Source: Acetobacteraceae bacterium (lineage in GTDB: Bacteria > Pseudomonadota > Alphaproteobacteria > Acetobacterales > Acetobacteraceae). From it: a stretch of DNA of 13,487 nucleotides. The translations under genes were made by a program, and so were the position numbers. The stretch covers positions 1 to 13,487 of the forward strand of contig JASHVB010000465.1 in the NCBI GenBank assembly GCA_030039695.1. Reading direction: 5' to 3'. The notes below the pieces were generated by a model, which was not told where the DNA came from, searched no databases, and saw only the letters and a program-made list of their open reading frames with translations. Position 1 is the first letter of the stretch; every line of letters begins with the position of its first letter. Of this stretch, positions 1-7,278 are shown piece by piece.

Positions 1-31
1 CAGCATGCTTGCGTTTGCCGCCCCGCACCGA

Positions 32-553
32 TCAGCCCCGCAGCTCGCGGACACAGTCGAACCACCGACCGCCCTCGGCGCCAGACGGCGGAAGGCTCAG
101 CAGCGGAACACCCGATCCGGCGGACCCCGCGATCACCGTGCCGCCCGACAGCATGAACAGCAATTGGCTGAGCCCGGTGTCGCCGGAGCCAAAGGAGGCA
201 ATGGCGGAACGGTACCGCGTCTTGGCCGCAGAGAGCACCCAGTTGCCGGCAGGGCCCGTGAAGTGAAGTTCCAGACGACCGTGCGGCCGGGGCGGGACAG
301 GGGCGAGGATCAGCAGGATCGGGCGGGCGTCGTGGGCCACAACGCTCAATGTAACGCGCCCGGCGTGCGCGATGGCTCGGCATTCGTCGGGCTGTCGCTG
401 GAATGTCCAGGTAGCGTGCGCAACGGCGCGTGGCGCGGGCGGCCGCGGCAGCGGCGGCGGAAGCGTCGGGGTGGGGGGCGCAGGAGCGGTGGGTTGGGTG
501 GTGGCGCAGGCGGTCAGAGCGAGCGCAATCAACGCAAAGTACAGCGCCCGCAT
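32..553 (-). CDS. Small proline-rich lipoprotein, function unknown
   Basis: The predicted product is 173 aa, taking the ATG at 553. An in-frame start at 601 would add 16 residues, but only the shorter form puts the hydrophobic stretch at the N-terminus. Residues 1-16 form a lipoprotein signal ending in a lipobox (L-T-A-C, lipidated Cys16). Next comes a low-complexity Pro/Ala linker (about residues 20-45), as often found between a lipid anchor and a periplasmic domain. The remaining ~125 residues look like a small beta-rich domain with two further cysteines (in D-E-C-R and F-D-C-V) that could pair in the periplasm. I recognise no family. Neither start has a clear Shine-Dalgarno sequence. The gene is read leftward towards the window edge; its only neighbour in view is a gene-poor region upstream. 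Confidence 0.6.
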   Translation of the reverse strand: MRALYFALIALALTACATTQPTAPAPPTPTLPPPLPRPPAPRAVAHATWTFQRQPDECRAIAHAGRVTLSVVAHDARPILLILAPVPPRPHGRLELHFTGPAGNWVLSAAKTRYRSAIASFGSGDTGLSQLLFMLSGGTVIAGSAGSGVPLLSLPPSGAEGGRWFDCVRELRG

Positions 554-674
554 GCGCGGACGGTCGCTGCATCGGCGAACCGGATGAAGGGAGCGGGTCA
601 TTGCGGGATGGCAGCTTCGTGGCCGTCTCGGCTAAGTGCAAGTCCGGGCGGGGCGATCGCGGCGCATTGTATCT

Positions 675-692
675 ATCATATCATGTTATGAT
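675..692. promoter_or_regulatory. AT-rich inverted repeat upstream of the lipoprotein gene
   Basis: ATCATA (675-680) and TATGAT (687-692) form a 6-bp inverted repeat with a 6-bp spacer, inside an AT-rich island (about 668-718) in otherwise GC-rich DNA. It lies about 120 bp upstream of the lipoprotein start at 553. TATGAT resembles a -10 box in both orientations, so it may be promoter or operator DNA. No good -35 partner is evident. Confidence 0.3.
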
Positions 693-719
693 GCCATTAT
701 CAGAATAGGTGATGATTAG

Positions 720-1033
720 CGAGTGAGATGTCGGCGCGGAGGATGGGGCAGAGGGGAAGGAGTCCCACGGGCATTTCGCATCGCTGTCACGGCGACGGCG
801 TTTGGCTTGTATGTTCATTGTGTGTGACCCGGTAGCCGTAAACTGTGGCGCTGCGAGTGAGGGCAATGCGCGGGGCACCGTCATCCAGGCGAACCCGCTG
901 CATCATTCACAAAATCTCTGAGCAGATTGCCTCATCGGGCCACCATGGATGGCAAAGCACCGCGCGAGGCTACGGCGGGCGCTGATCGGCCCCGAGAGGT
1001 TGTGATGACAATTCCCCCCGCCGGGTCGGGCGC
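720..1033. other. Intergenic region, no gene recognised
   Basis: Open frames here are short and their translations are Arg/Ser-rich like shadow frames. I see no RNA gene, strong terminator or mobile-element end. Confidence 0.4.
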
Positions 1034-1370
1034 TCAGCCAACCGGCGCCGCCAGCGTCTGACAGGAGCGGGTCTGCCGCTCGGTGTTGCCCTCGAGCTCC
1101 GGCATAAATCCCTCGATCGGCGCCATGTCATTGCCGCTGAATGGTGTCGCAGCCGGTACCCGATGCTTGCCATCGCGTTCCTGGCGCAATCCGTCCCGCC
1201 TGGTCGACGATCCCGATGCGTTGCGCCGCCAAGGACGCCGTGAGAGTGGCCGAGCTGCCGTTACCGATCTTGGTGATCTGCCACTCGGCGGTCGCAAGCG
1301 GAGGACATCCCTCCGAGCAGTGGCACGTACGCGGCGAGGCTCGGGCGCTGATCAGGCCCCCATAGAGCAT
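1034..1370 (-). pseudogene. Probable frameshifted META/HslJ-like domain protein
   Basis: Two leftward frames join into one META-like (DUF306/HslJ) pattern. The frame starting at 1370 gives A-E-W-Q-I-T-K-I-G and then S-G-T-G-C-D-T before running into a stop at 1128. The frame ending at 1034 continues F-S-G-N-D and later T-R-S-C. META proteins commonly carry W-x-[LV]-x-x-I near the domain start, then s-G-x-x-G-C-N-x-[FY]-S-G, then T-x-x-x-C. Dropping one base in the ACCATTCAGC stretch near 1140-1150 restores G-C-D-T-F-S-G. No convincing signal peptide is seen upstream, so the 5' end may also be damaged. HslJ-type proteins are envelope stress factors. The match rests on short motifs; chance similarity or a sequencing error is possible. 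Confidence 0.4.
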
Positions 1371-1665
1371 GCCTGAATCTGGAACCGCGCGGCGGCCGTG
1401 CTGCTGATGGACTGCAGATCACTGACGCAACAAGGCTAAACTGAACCGCTCTCGCCGGTAAGCGGCTCGTCGCGCTCGACGCCAAGACTCGGATGTCTGG
1501 CAGACACTCGCCCTCGTCCCTTGACATGACAGGCCGTCACTAGGCCCCTCGCCTCCAACGGGTAGGGAAAAACGTGCGCCGCGCGCTTGCGCGCCCTGGC
1601 GCTTCCGGCAAGGGTGATGCGCGCGGAGCAGAGGCGGAGGTTGAGGCGGACCTGGGTCCGTCGCC
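1371..1665. other. Intergenic region, no gene recognised
   Basis: This gap precedes the nitroreductase gene. The long leftward frames crossing it continue as antisense of that gene and look like shadows. The nitroreductase frame is open upstream to 1587, but that N-terminal extension is Arg-rich and not conserved-looking. The promoter of the nitroreductase-Nudix pair should lie here; I cannot identify it. Confidence 0.4.
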
Positions 1666-1693
1666 TTCCCTCTCCCGCGGGGCGGAGAGGGAA
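1666..1693 (+). repeat. 10-bp perfect hairpin over the nitroreductase ribosome binding site
   Basis: TTCCCTCTCC (1666-1675) and GGAGAGGGAA (1684-1693) are perfect inverted repeats around an 8-nt loop. The right arm contains the Shine-Dalgarno sequence GGAGAGGG and ends immediately before the ATG at 1695. It may be a copy of a dispersed CCCTCTCC/GGAGAGGG intergenic palindrome, as seen in some alphaproteobacterial genomes, or a translational control hairpin. No second copy occurs in this window. Confidence 0.7.
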
Positions 1694-1694
1694 C

Positions 1695-2513
1695 ATGGGG
1701 TCAGAACATCTGCGCGCACGCTTCGGCATTGAGATTCCCGGCGCACAGGCGCCCGACGCCATCGTTCCGCTGCTTGATCGCCGGGTCGTCCGCCGCTATC
1801 GCGACGAGCCGGTGCCTGACTCCTTGCTCGACGCGTTGCTTGCCGCGGCGCAGTCCGCGCCCGCCAAATCTGACCTGCAGCAATACTCCGTCGTGGTGAT
1901 GCGCGATCACACACGCATCAAGCAAATCGCCGACTGGATCGGCACAATGGACTGGATCGCCACCGCACCGGTCTTCCTGGTGTGGTGCGGCGACATGCGG
2001 CGTGGTCAGCGCCTGTGCGAGCGCCATGCGATGCCGCACGCTAACAACAACCTGGACACGTTCCTCAACACCGCAGTGGATTGCAGCCTGGCGATGAGCG
2101 CCTTCATGGTGGCGGCCGAAGCGGTCGGCCTCGGCACCTGCCCGATCTCCTACGTCCGTTCCCACATTGAGCGCGTTACACCGCTGCTGTCGCTGCCCTC
2201 CGGGGTGTATCCCGTCGCGGGCCTCACAGTCGGCTGGCCGGTGTTCCGCCGGCCGGTGTCGATGCGCCTGCCGCCGGCCGTCGTCGTGCACCGCGAGCGT
2301 TACGACGACAGTGCCATGCTCGACGAAGTCGCCGCCTATGACGAACGCCGCCGCGCGCGCGAACCCGTCGCCGCATCCGCTTTGAAGAACAACGATGTCT
2401 ATCCGCCGCGCGACGGCGTGGGCTGGAGCGAGAATGTCGCACGCCAGCTCTCGGTGCCAGAGCGCTTTGGCTTCGCCGCCTATCTCAAGACCCGAGGATT
2501 CGATCTTGCCTGA
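1695..2513 (+). CDS. Nitroreductase family FMN oxidoreductase (NfsA/FRP-like)
   Basis: The product is 272 aa, from an ATG preceded by GGAGAGGG. It resembles NAD(P)H-dependent FMN nitroreductases of the NfsA/flavin-reductase type. An N-terminal R-R-V-V-R-R-Y-R segment (residues 29-36) fits the phosphate-binding arginines of FMN. S-A-P-A-K-S-D-L-Q-Q (54-63) matches the usual S-A-P-[ST]-x-x-N-x-Q segment. Later come G-L-G-T-C-P-I-S-Y and the G-V-Y-P-V-A-G-L-x-x-G-W-P block typical of the fold. Such enzymes reduce nitroaromatics, quinones or flavins in the cytoplasm; the true substrate cannot be read from sequence. The gene overlaps the downstream Nudix gene by 8 bp, so the two are probably translated as a coupled pair. 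Its ribosome binding site is buried in a strong hairpin. Confidence 0.85.
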   Translation: MGSEHLRARFGIEIPGAQAPDAIVPLLDRRVVRRYRDEPVPDSLLDALLAAAQSAPAKSDLQQYSVVVMRDHTRIKQIADWIGTMDWIATAPVFLVWCGDMRRGQRLCERHAMPHANNNLDTFLNTAVDCSLAMSAFMVAAEAVGLGTCPISYVRSHIERVTPLLSLPSGVYPVAGLTVGWPVFRRPVSMRLPPAVVVHRERYDDSAMLDEVAAYDERRRAREPVAASALKNNDVYPPRDGVGWSENVARQLSVPERFGFAAYLKTRGFDLA

Positions 2514-3159
2514 AGACCTCGCGCATCGCGCGGAACCGGCCGACCAGCTGGAAGCACCGCCACCGAACGCCGCACGTCCGCGCGACGCGGCCAGCATCGT
2601 TGTGCTGCGCATGCGGGACGAGCAGCCATCGATGCTGATGGGCATGCGCGGAGCGAAGCACCGTTTCATGCCCAACCGCCTGGTGTTTCCCGGCGGTGCC
2701 GTGGAACCCACCGACCTCGCCGCGCCGACCGCCACGCAACTTTCGCCACACACCGACCGTCTGCTACGCAAGGCGGCGAACGAGCACCTGGCGCATGGCA
2801 TCGCCGTCGCCGCGGCGCGCGAGCTAGAGGAAGAGACGGGGCTAAGTCTCGGCATCCCGCCGCAGCTGCACGCGCTCGAGTATCTCTGTCGCGCGATCAC
2901 CCCACCGAGCAGCCCGATCCGCTTCAACGCGCGCTTCCTTCTGGTGCCGGAAGAAGCGGTGTCCGGAACGCTCGGCGGCGACGGGGAGCTGGAGAACCTG
3001 CGCTTCTATGGAACGCACGAAGCGCTCGCGCTGGATTTGGCCCTGCCAACCCGGCTGGTCATCGAGCGCGCGCAACTCTGGATCGCGATGGACGAAGGGG
3101 CCCGGCGTGCACGCACGGAGGCCCCGCTTCTACGCAATCGATCGTGGCGCATGGAATAG
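2506..3159 (+). CDS. Nudix hydrolase with insertion in the Nudix box
   Basis: The product is 217 aa if translation starts at the TTG at 2506, which has a GAGGA Shine-Dalgarno sequence 7 nt upstream and overlaps the end of the nitroreductase gene. The frame is open further upstream to an ATG at 2395, but that stretch lies entirely inside the nitroreductase gene. F-P-G-G (residues 61-64) and R-E-L-E-E-E-T-G-L (105-113) are the two halves of a Nudix box (Gx5Ex7REUxEExGU). About 40 residues separate them instead of the usual 13, so there is an insertion of roughly 26 residues. Split boxes of this kind are known in NUDT19-type enzymes, which act on CoA esters. The metal-binding REUxEE core is intact, so activity on a nucleoside-diphosphate-linked substrate is likely; which one is unknown. 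Confidence 0.8.
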   Translation: MPEDLAHRAEPADQLEAPPPNAARPRDAASIVVLRMRDEQPSMLMGMRGAKHRFMPNRLVFPGGAVEPTDLAAPTATQLSPHTDRLLRKAANEHLAHGIAVAAARELEEETGLSLGIPPQLHALEYLCRAITPPSSPIRFNARFLLVPEEAVSGTLGGDGELENLRFYGTHEALALDLALPTRLVIERAQLWIAMDEGARRARTEAPLLRNRSWRME

Positions 3160-3209
3160 GCATTCGGTCGGGCATCCCCGCGCGTGAGGATTCCCGCGCC
3201 TAGCGAGCG

Positions 3210-3312
3210 TCACGCACTTTGGATTACGGCTGCTGCCCATGCCAGCATGAGGCAGACGAAGGCGATCGACCCTCCGAACCCGGGGGCGGTCGGTACTGAA
3301 AACTGATTGAGT
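3210..3312 (-). other. Possible remnant of a membrane-protein C-terminus
   Basis: Between the convergent Nudix and MFS genes, one leftward frame reads N-Q-F-S-V-P-T-A-P-G-F-G-G and then a hydrophobic helix (S-I-A-F-V-C-L-M-L-A-W-A-A-A-V-I) before TGA at 3210-3212. It has no start codon of its own and overlaps the yajR stop in another frame. It could be a leftover of a deleted membrane gene, or chance. No clear terminator with a T-run is visible in this gap. Confidence 0.2.
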
Positions 3313-3315
3313 GGC

Positions 3316-4674
3316 TCAGACGTTAGCTCCGACGATGCGGGTAATTTCGTTCGGATCGAAGCGGGTCCTGTCGATCTTCAGATATGCTACGCCTTCGTCT
3401 GCTGCGATGACAGCGTCGACAACGCCCGGTGCATTCTTGAGCTGGCTAGTCAGCTCGGCAATTCTGCCTGAGCCGACGCCGCCAATTCGGGTCAAATAGC
3501 TCGAATAAGAACTAGGCCGGCGCATCGTGGCTGCGACACCGAACCAGAACAGTGCGCCAATCAGTGTCAGTGCGAATACGCCAGTGGTACCAGCCGTGGC
3601 GCTGGCGAGGCCGCCCACGGCGCCGCCCGCAAAGATGCCAAGAAACTGTGCACTCGAGAATACTCCGGTCGCCGTGCCTTTCGCGTTCGCCGGTGCGATC
3701 TTGGTGATCAAAGAGGGGAGCGACGCTTCCATGATGTTGAAGCCGGTAAAGAAGGCCACCAGGGCGAGTGCGACGACGACTGGGTCGGATGACCAGAGCA
3801 GCAGCACGAGTTGGCTCGCCGCAAGAAGGATTATTGTGGCGAGAAAGACCTCTTTCATCCGGCCACCCTTCTCGGCAACCAGGATGGCCGGCACCATCAG
3901 TGCGATCGAAACTGCCAGTACAGGCAGGTAGACCATCCAGTCACGGCCCGCCGGGACGTGGAGTGCATGCAACAGTACATGCGGCACCGCGAGAAAGCTG
4001 GCCGTGAGCATGAGATGCAGAACAAATATCGATGCATCGAGCCGTAGAAGCTGGCCGTCGCAAATGACGCCCCCCAGCAGTCGCGGGATGGTTTCGGTGT
4101 CAATGTGGCGTCTGACCCGCACCTGCGCTGGCAGTACGCCGTAGGTGATGGCGATACCCAGAGCTGCCAGGAGTGCGGTCAACCAGAAGATGGTGGGAAC
4201 ACCAGCGAAGGCAGCGACAACCGGCCCGAGAACGATGGCGACCGCGAATGAGAGGCCGATCGTCATTCCGACGATCGCCATCGCGCGCGTACGCACTTCC
4301 TCGCGTGTGAGGTCCGCGACCGTCGCCAGCACCACCGAACCGACGGCGCCGGTTCCTTGGAGGGTGCGGCCTAGTGTCACGCCGCCAATTGAGTGAGCGA
4401 GCGCGGCGACGATGCTTCCTGCAGCAAACAACAGCAAACCGGTGGCGATCACCGGCTTGCGGCCCGCACGGTCGGAAATGAGGCCGTAAGGGATTTGTAG
4501 CAGACCCTGCGTCAGCCCATAGGCACCGAGCGCGAACCCGATCATCGCAGGCGTTGCACCGCGCAGATGCGAAGCGTAGCTCGCGAATACCGGGTAGATC
4601 ATGAACAGACCAAGCAACCTCGCAGCAAATACGGCGGCGAGTGCCACCGTGGAGCGGAGTTCGTGTCTGGTCAT
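3316..4674 (-). CDS. yajR: MFS transporter of the YajR type with C-terminal YAM-like domain
   Basis: The product is 452 aa with about 12 hydrophobic segments. It aligns by eye along its length with E. coli YajR: A-R-L-L-G-L-F-M-I-Y-P-V-F (residues 18-30), Y-G-L-T-Q-G-L-L-Q-I-P-Y-G (52-64), then MFS motif A, G-L-I-S-D-R-A-G-R-K-P-V (64-75). D-L-T-R-E-E-V-R-T-R-A-M-A follows, and M-E-A-S-L-P-S-L-I occurs later. After the last helix, about residues 394-452 form a small alpha/beta domain (V-V-D-A-V-I-A-A-D-E-G-V-A-Y-L-K-I-D) matching the YAM ferredoxin-like domain that defines YajR among MFS proteins. It should be a proton-driven inner-membrane exporter; the substrate is unsettled even for the model protein. 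The start at 4674 fits the YajR N-terminus, though its ribosome binding site is weak. Confidence 0.85.
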   Translation of the reverse strand: MTRHELRSTVALAAVFAARLLGLFMIYPVFASYASHLRGATPAMIGFALGAYGLTQGLLQIPYGLISDRAGRKPVIATGLLLFAAGSIVAALAHSIGGVTLGRTLQGTGAVGSVVLATVADLTREEVRTRAMAIVGMTIGLSFAVAIVLGPVVAAFAGVPTIFWLTALLAALGIAITYGVLPAQVRVRRHIDTETIPRLLGGVICDGQLLRLDASIFVLHLMLTASFLAVPHVLLHALHVPAGRDWMVYLPVLAVSIALMVPAILVAEKGGRMKEVFLATIILLAASQLVLLLWSSDPVVVALALVAFFTGFNIMEASLPSLITKIAPANAKGTATGVFSSAQFLGIFAGGAVGGLASATAGTTGVFALTLIGALFWFGVAATMRRPSSYSSYLTRIGGVGSGRIAELTSQLKNAPGVVDAVIAADEGVAYLKIDRTRFDPNEITRIVGANV

Positions 4675-4698
4675 GCTTTCGCTGCTGCCATCGTCCTG

Positions 4699-4883
4699 AA
4701 CACTGTCGCGACTACCACAGCCAGCGGATTACAGCATGAACCCTTCACATCAAATTTCTGAATCCGATGCAATGTCGGGCTCCGTGCCCTGTTCACAGAC
4801 TCGTCGTTCGACACCTGACTTTGTTCGTTGACAGTGAGGCTTTTGGGCGATTGTCAATAACGCTAATTATCAATAACACTGTC
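4699..4883 (-). promoter_or_regulatory. Repeat-rich regulatory region upstream of yajR
   Basis: CACTGTC occurs three times here: as AACACTGTC at 4699-4707 and again at 4875-4883, and inverted (GACAGTG) at 4830-4836. Between the last two lie direct repeats TT[G/A]TCAATAAC at 4851-4861 and 4867-4877, offset by 16 bp. The 4830 and 4877 heptamers form an inverted repeat enclosing them. TTGACA on the minus strand (4857-4852) would serve as a -35 box, but no convincing -10 follows at the right spacing. The local AT-richness and clustering suggest a transcription factor binding region for yajR. Confidence 0.45.
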
Positions 4884-4921
4884 ACCTTGTCGGATGGGCG
4901 AGCTTGTGTCCGCTACGGCAT

Positions 4922-5263
4922 CTAACACGACGCCTGGCCTGACGTGAGATTCGGCATCGGGACAGATGCAACGATCTCGTACAGCCCATTCCCGTGTGCC
5001 GAGAACGTGGCAGATATTTGCCTTCCAGACGGCCTTGGCGATCGTGGGATGCTCTGGCTTTGCGCGTGCCCGGCGCCGGAAAAACCGCCTTCGGTGGGGT
5101 GTTCCGCCATGGGATCCTTCCTTCCAGGCCCGCCCAATCCGCGAGCGAGAGCCAGATGCATGCTCCTGTCTTCTACATGCCGGAAGACTCGCGCGGAATG
5201 ATCGAAATAGGCAGCTTGCGTTACCATTCCCAACCGGCCAGCCGATGCCACCTCGATCGGCAC
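4922..5263 (-). CDS. Doubtful small ORF downstream of the selenoprotein gene
   Basis: A 113-codon frame starts with GTG at 5263, only 6 nt after the stop of the selenoprotein gene and in the same frame, with GAGGA just before it. The first ~55 residues look protein-like (A-Y-F-D-H-S-A-R-V-F-R-H-V-E-D); the rest is Ser/Pro-rich. A second frame ending at 4863 also looks partly coding towards its C-terminus (T-I-A-K-A-V-W-K-A-N-I-C-H-V-L-G), so this could be one frameshifted gene. I recognise no family in either frame. It may simply be open GC-rich DNA. Confidence 0.25.
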   Translation of the reverse strand: MPIEVASAGRLGMVTQAAYFDHSARVFRHVEDRSMHLALARGLGGPGRKDPMAEHPTEGGFSGAGHAQSQSIPRSPRPSGRQISATFSAHGNGLYEIVASVPMPNLTSGQASC

Positions 5264-5269
5264 CGTTCC

Positions 5270-6481
5270 TCACTCTGTGGTGCGGATCCGAGCGCCGGGA
5301 ATCATGAAGCTCTCAGCGATCAGCTTGAGGCGCTGATCCTCATCGTGCAACAGCGCGGCGCGCAACGTACGAATGGACGCGCCTATTACCGTCTCGTTCC
5401 ACAGCCAGTCACCCAGCTGCCTGCTCGACGGTTTGGTTGGGCCCGCAGCCGCCGCTTCCAAAGCGTACGCCTTGAGATCGTCGATCGCGAAGCGCAGCAG
5501 TAGCGGCGAAGAGAATCCTGCACGCGGACTCGCCGGACTGTTCCCACGCGGCCACTCGGCGACGTAATGGGCGGCCGCCGCGATCTCCAATCCGCTGACC
5601 CCGACGGTAGCCCGGCGATATTGCTCGACCCACTTCCGATGCGCGTCAAACAGCCTCAGCACCTCCGCCTCCAGACCGGCGGCGAGCGCCGCACCACCAG
5701 ATTCGCCGCTGCCAGGTGCTGTTAGTGGCGGCCGCCAGTTCGGATCGGCCTGCCGGCGCGGATCGTCATCAGGGAAATCCTCCAGCAACACCGGACCGTC
5801 CTGCCGCTCCAGCAACCGCAGGGCCGCGAGCAAGACCCGCCGCTGGAACACCGGATCGCTTGGTGGGCCGAAGGGACGCCCAAGCTCGAACGGCACCCAC
5901 AGCGCGCGGGGCGGCCTGGTGTTTTCAGTCTGCGGCCGGATCAGACTGATCGCGACCGAGGCCAGGCCCTCTTCTTCCAGATAGTGTCCGAGCGCGCTCA
6001 CGGCGCGCGTACAAATGGGTCAGACAGGGGTCAGCAAGACGGAATCTACCTCGTCCTGCTTCAGCCGACCGGCGAGTTCACGTGCGTGTGGCTCCATCCC
6101 AAGCGGATCAGCCGCACCCATGAAGGAATAATGGGTGTCCGCGAGCGCGCCAACCACTCCCTCCGCCGCTAGCTCTCGCATTCGGTCCAGCGGGAATGCG
6201 ACGTTCCAATCTTCCTGCAGCCCAGTGCGGTCAAAATTTATGGATATGTGGCTCGTCAGCAGGTCTTGCCATCCGGTGTCGACGGGAATGATCCGATAGT
6301 CGGAATCACGACCACGAAACGGCTCGGTGCCGCGACGGAACAACCCAGCAGAGGAGACAATGGCAATCTTCCGTTGCGACAGCGCTGGGCCCAATACGAA
6401 GGGCGTCGTCTCGAACTTCGGGCATTCAACTTCGGCCAGACGTTTGGCCTGGGCCGGCGGCAAATCAGACAGTCGGGTCAC
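5270..6481 (-). CDS. GrdB/PrdB-like selenoprotein (glycine/sarcosine/betaine/D-proline reductase selenoprotein B family), in-frame UGA = Sec154
   Basis: Read as one gene of 403 residues, start GTG 6481 with AAGGGAGA upstream. Codon 154 is TGA (6022-6020). The frame stays open on both sides: 153 codons before, 249 after. The upstream part contains N-F-D-R-T-G, P-L-D-R-M-R-E-L-A-A-E-G-V-V-G and H-Y-S-F-M-G-A; the downstream part contains Y-L-E-E-E-G, R-P-P-R-A-L-W-V-P-F, P-V-F-Q-R-R-V-L-L-A-A-L and D-F-P. These are the two halves of one selenoprotein B-like family. The TGA falls at the family's redox motif, giving L-T-P-V-U-P-I-C-T-R, where homologs carry U or C. Cys157 would pair with Sec154 as a selenenylsulfide. 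A gene finder without recoding would split it at 6001/6020. It lies 40 nt after the GST gene and is probably cotranscribed. True glycine or proline reduction is not implied; a thiol/selenol redox role is inferred. Confidence 0.85.
5985..6022 (-). promoter_or_regulatory. Candidate bacterial SECIS hairpin following the Sec UGA
   Basis: In the mRNA the UGA (6022-6020) is followed by a hairpin. GCGCGC (6008-6003) pairs perfectly with GCGCGC (5997-5992) around the 5-nt loop CGUGA. UGU (6013-6011) can pair with ACA (5987-5985) to extend it past an internal loop. The apical loop starts 18 nt after the UGA and has a G in its first two bases, as reported for bacterial SECIS elements read by SelB. In GC-rich DNA such a stem could also occur by chance. 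Confidence 0.6.
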
Positions 6482-6521
6482 CGAAGTCTCCCTTCACCTT
6501 GCAGGTCCTCGGTCATTCTTC

Positions 6522-7226
6522 TCACGCCGCCGCCGGATAGTTGGAAGGGAACAACGCGCGCTTGCTCTCTTCATCGACAACTTTCTTGAAATCGTGATCC
6601 TTGCCAAGGGCGCGCGCCCGGATGACCGCCGGCCGTGCGTCAACGGTCTGGAACAGTCGCCTCAGGTTGGGATAGCCGGCGAGTGGATCGGCTTCGCCCT
6701 TGAGCACGCGGGCGGCACGGTCCAGCCAGCCCCAAGCTGACATGTCGGCGATCGTATAGCCGTCACCGACGATGAACTCCCGGCCAGCGAGGTGGTCGTT
6801 CAACACCTGGTAATGCCGCTCTGCCTCCCGGCGATAGCGGTTCACTGCGTAAGCAAGGCCGTCTGGGGCAGCGAACTGGAAGTGCACAGCCTGGCCGGAA
6901 AACGGTCCCAGCCCAGAAGCTATGAACAATAGCCAGGACAGCAGTTCGGCACGGTCTTCCAGCTTGCCGAGAAACTTACCCGTCTTCTCGGCAAGATAGA
7001 GCAGGATTGCTGTGGAGTCGAAGACCCGGACCTCCTTGCCGACCAGCCCTTCCGTATCGACAATCGCCGGCACCTTGCCATTCGGGTTAATCGCCCGAAA
7101 CGCGGGCGTGTGCTGCTCGCCTTTGCTGGTGTCGATCGGGATCATTTCGTACGGCAGGCCCGCCTCTTCGAGGAAGAGCGCGACCTTCGCGGGATTGGGA
7201 GTAGGGTGGAAATAGAACCGGATCAT
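6522..7226 (-). CDS. Glutathione S-transferase, Nu-class (YfcG/YghU-like)
   Basis: The product is 234 aa, close to the usual GST length. Start ATG 7226 follows GAGGAGA. The N-terminal thioredoxin-like domain has Y-F-H-P-T-P-N (residues 5-11): Thr9 and Asn11 match the glutathione-contacting residues described for E. coli YfcG, and there is no catalytic cysteine. N-P-N-G-K-V-P-A-I contains the cis-proline site, and D-S-T-A-I-L-L-Y-L-A-E-K-T-G follows. The helical C-terminal domain carries L-G-P-F-S-G-Q-A-V-H-F, Y-R-R-E-A-E-R-H-Y and the folding motif I-A-D-M-S-A-W-G-W. YfcG-type enzymes act mainly as glutathione-dependent disulfide reductases in the cytoplasm. Lying between the Prx-like and selenoprotein genes, it may supply glutathione-linked reducing power to them; that link is inferred. 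Confidence 0.9.
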   Translation of the reverse strand: MIRFYFHPTPNPAKVALFLEEAGLPYEMIPIDTSKGEQHTPAFRAINPNGKVPAIVDTEGLVGKEVRVFDSTAILLYLAEKTGKFLGKLEDRAELLSWLLFIASGLGPFSGQAVHFQFAAPDGLAYAVNRYRREAERHYQVLNDHLAGREFIVGDGYTIADMSAWGWLDRAARVLKGEADPLAGYPNLRRLFQTVDARPAVIRARALGKDHDFKKVVDEESKRALFPSNYPAAA

Positions 7227-7278
7227 GGTGTCTCCTCGAAACCACAGTCTGACCGGCCTCCGTCTGGCGGCGGTCGAT

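Noticed and set aside
1701..2927. A 408-codon leftward open frame antisense to the nitroreductase and Nudix genes
   Set aside because: It is low-complexity Arg/Ala/Gly-rich and matches nothing; both sense genes show clear family motifs.
4922..5272. The terminal TGA of the selenoprotein gene as a second Sec codon, extending the protein to 4922
   Set aside because: The extension does not resemble the family, no U-x-x-C context is present, and open frames of this length are common in GC-rich DNA.
5270..6001. A separate 243-residue gene starting with GTG at 6001
   Set aside because: It has no ribosome binding site there, the frame is continuous with the upstream half through a UGA at a conserved redox motif, and both halves belong to one family.
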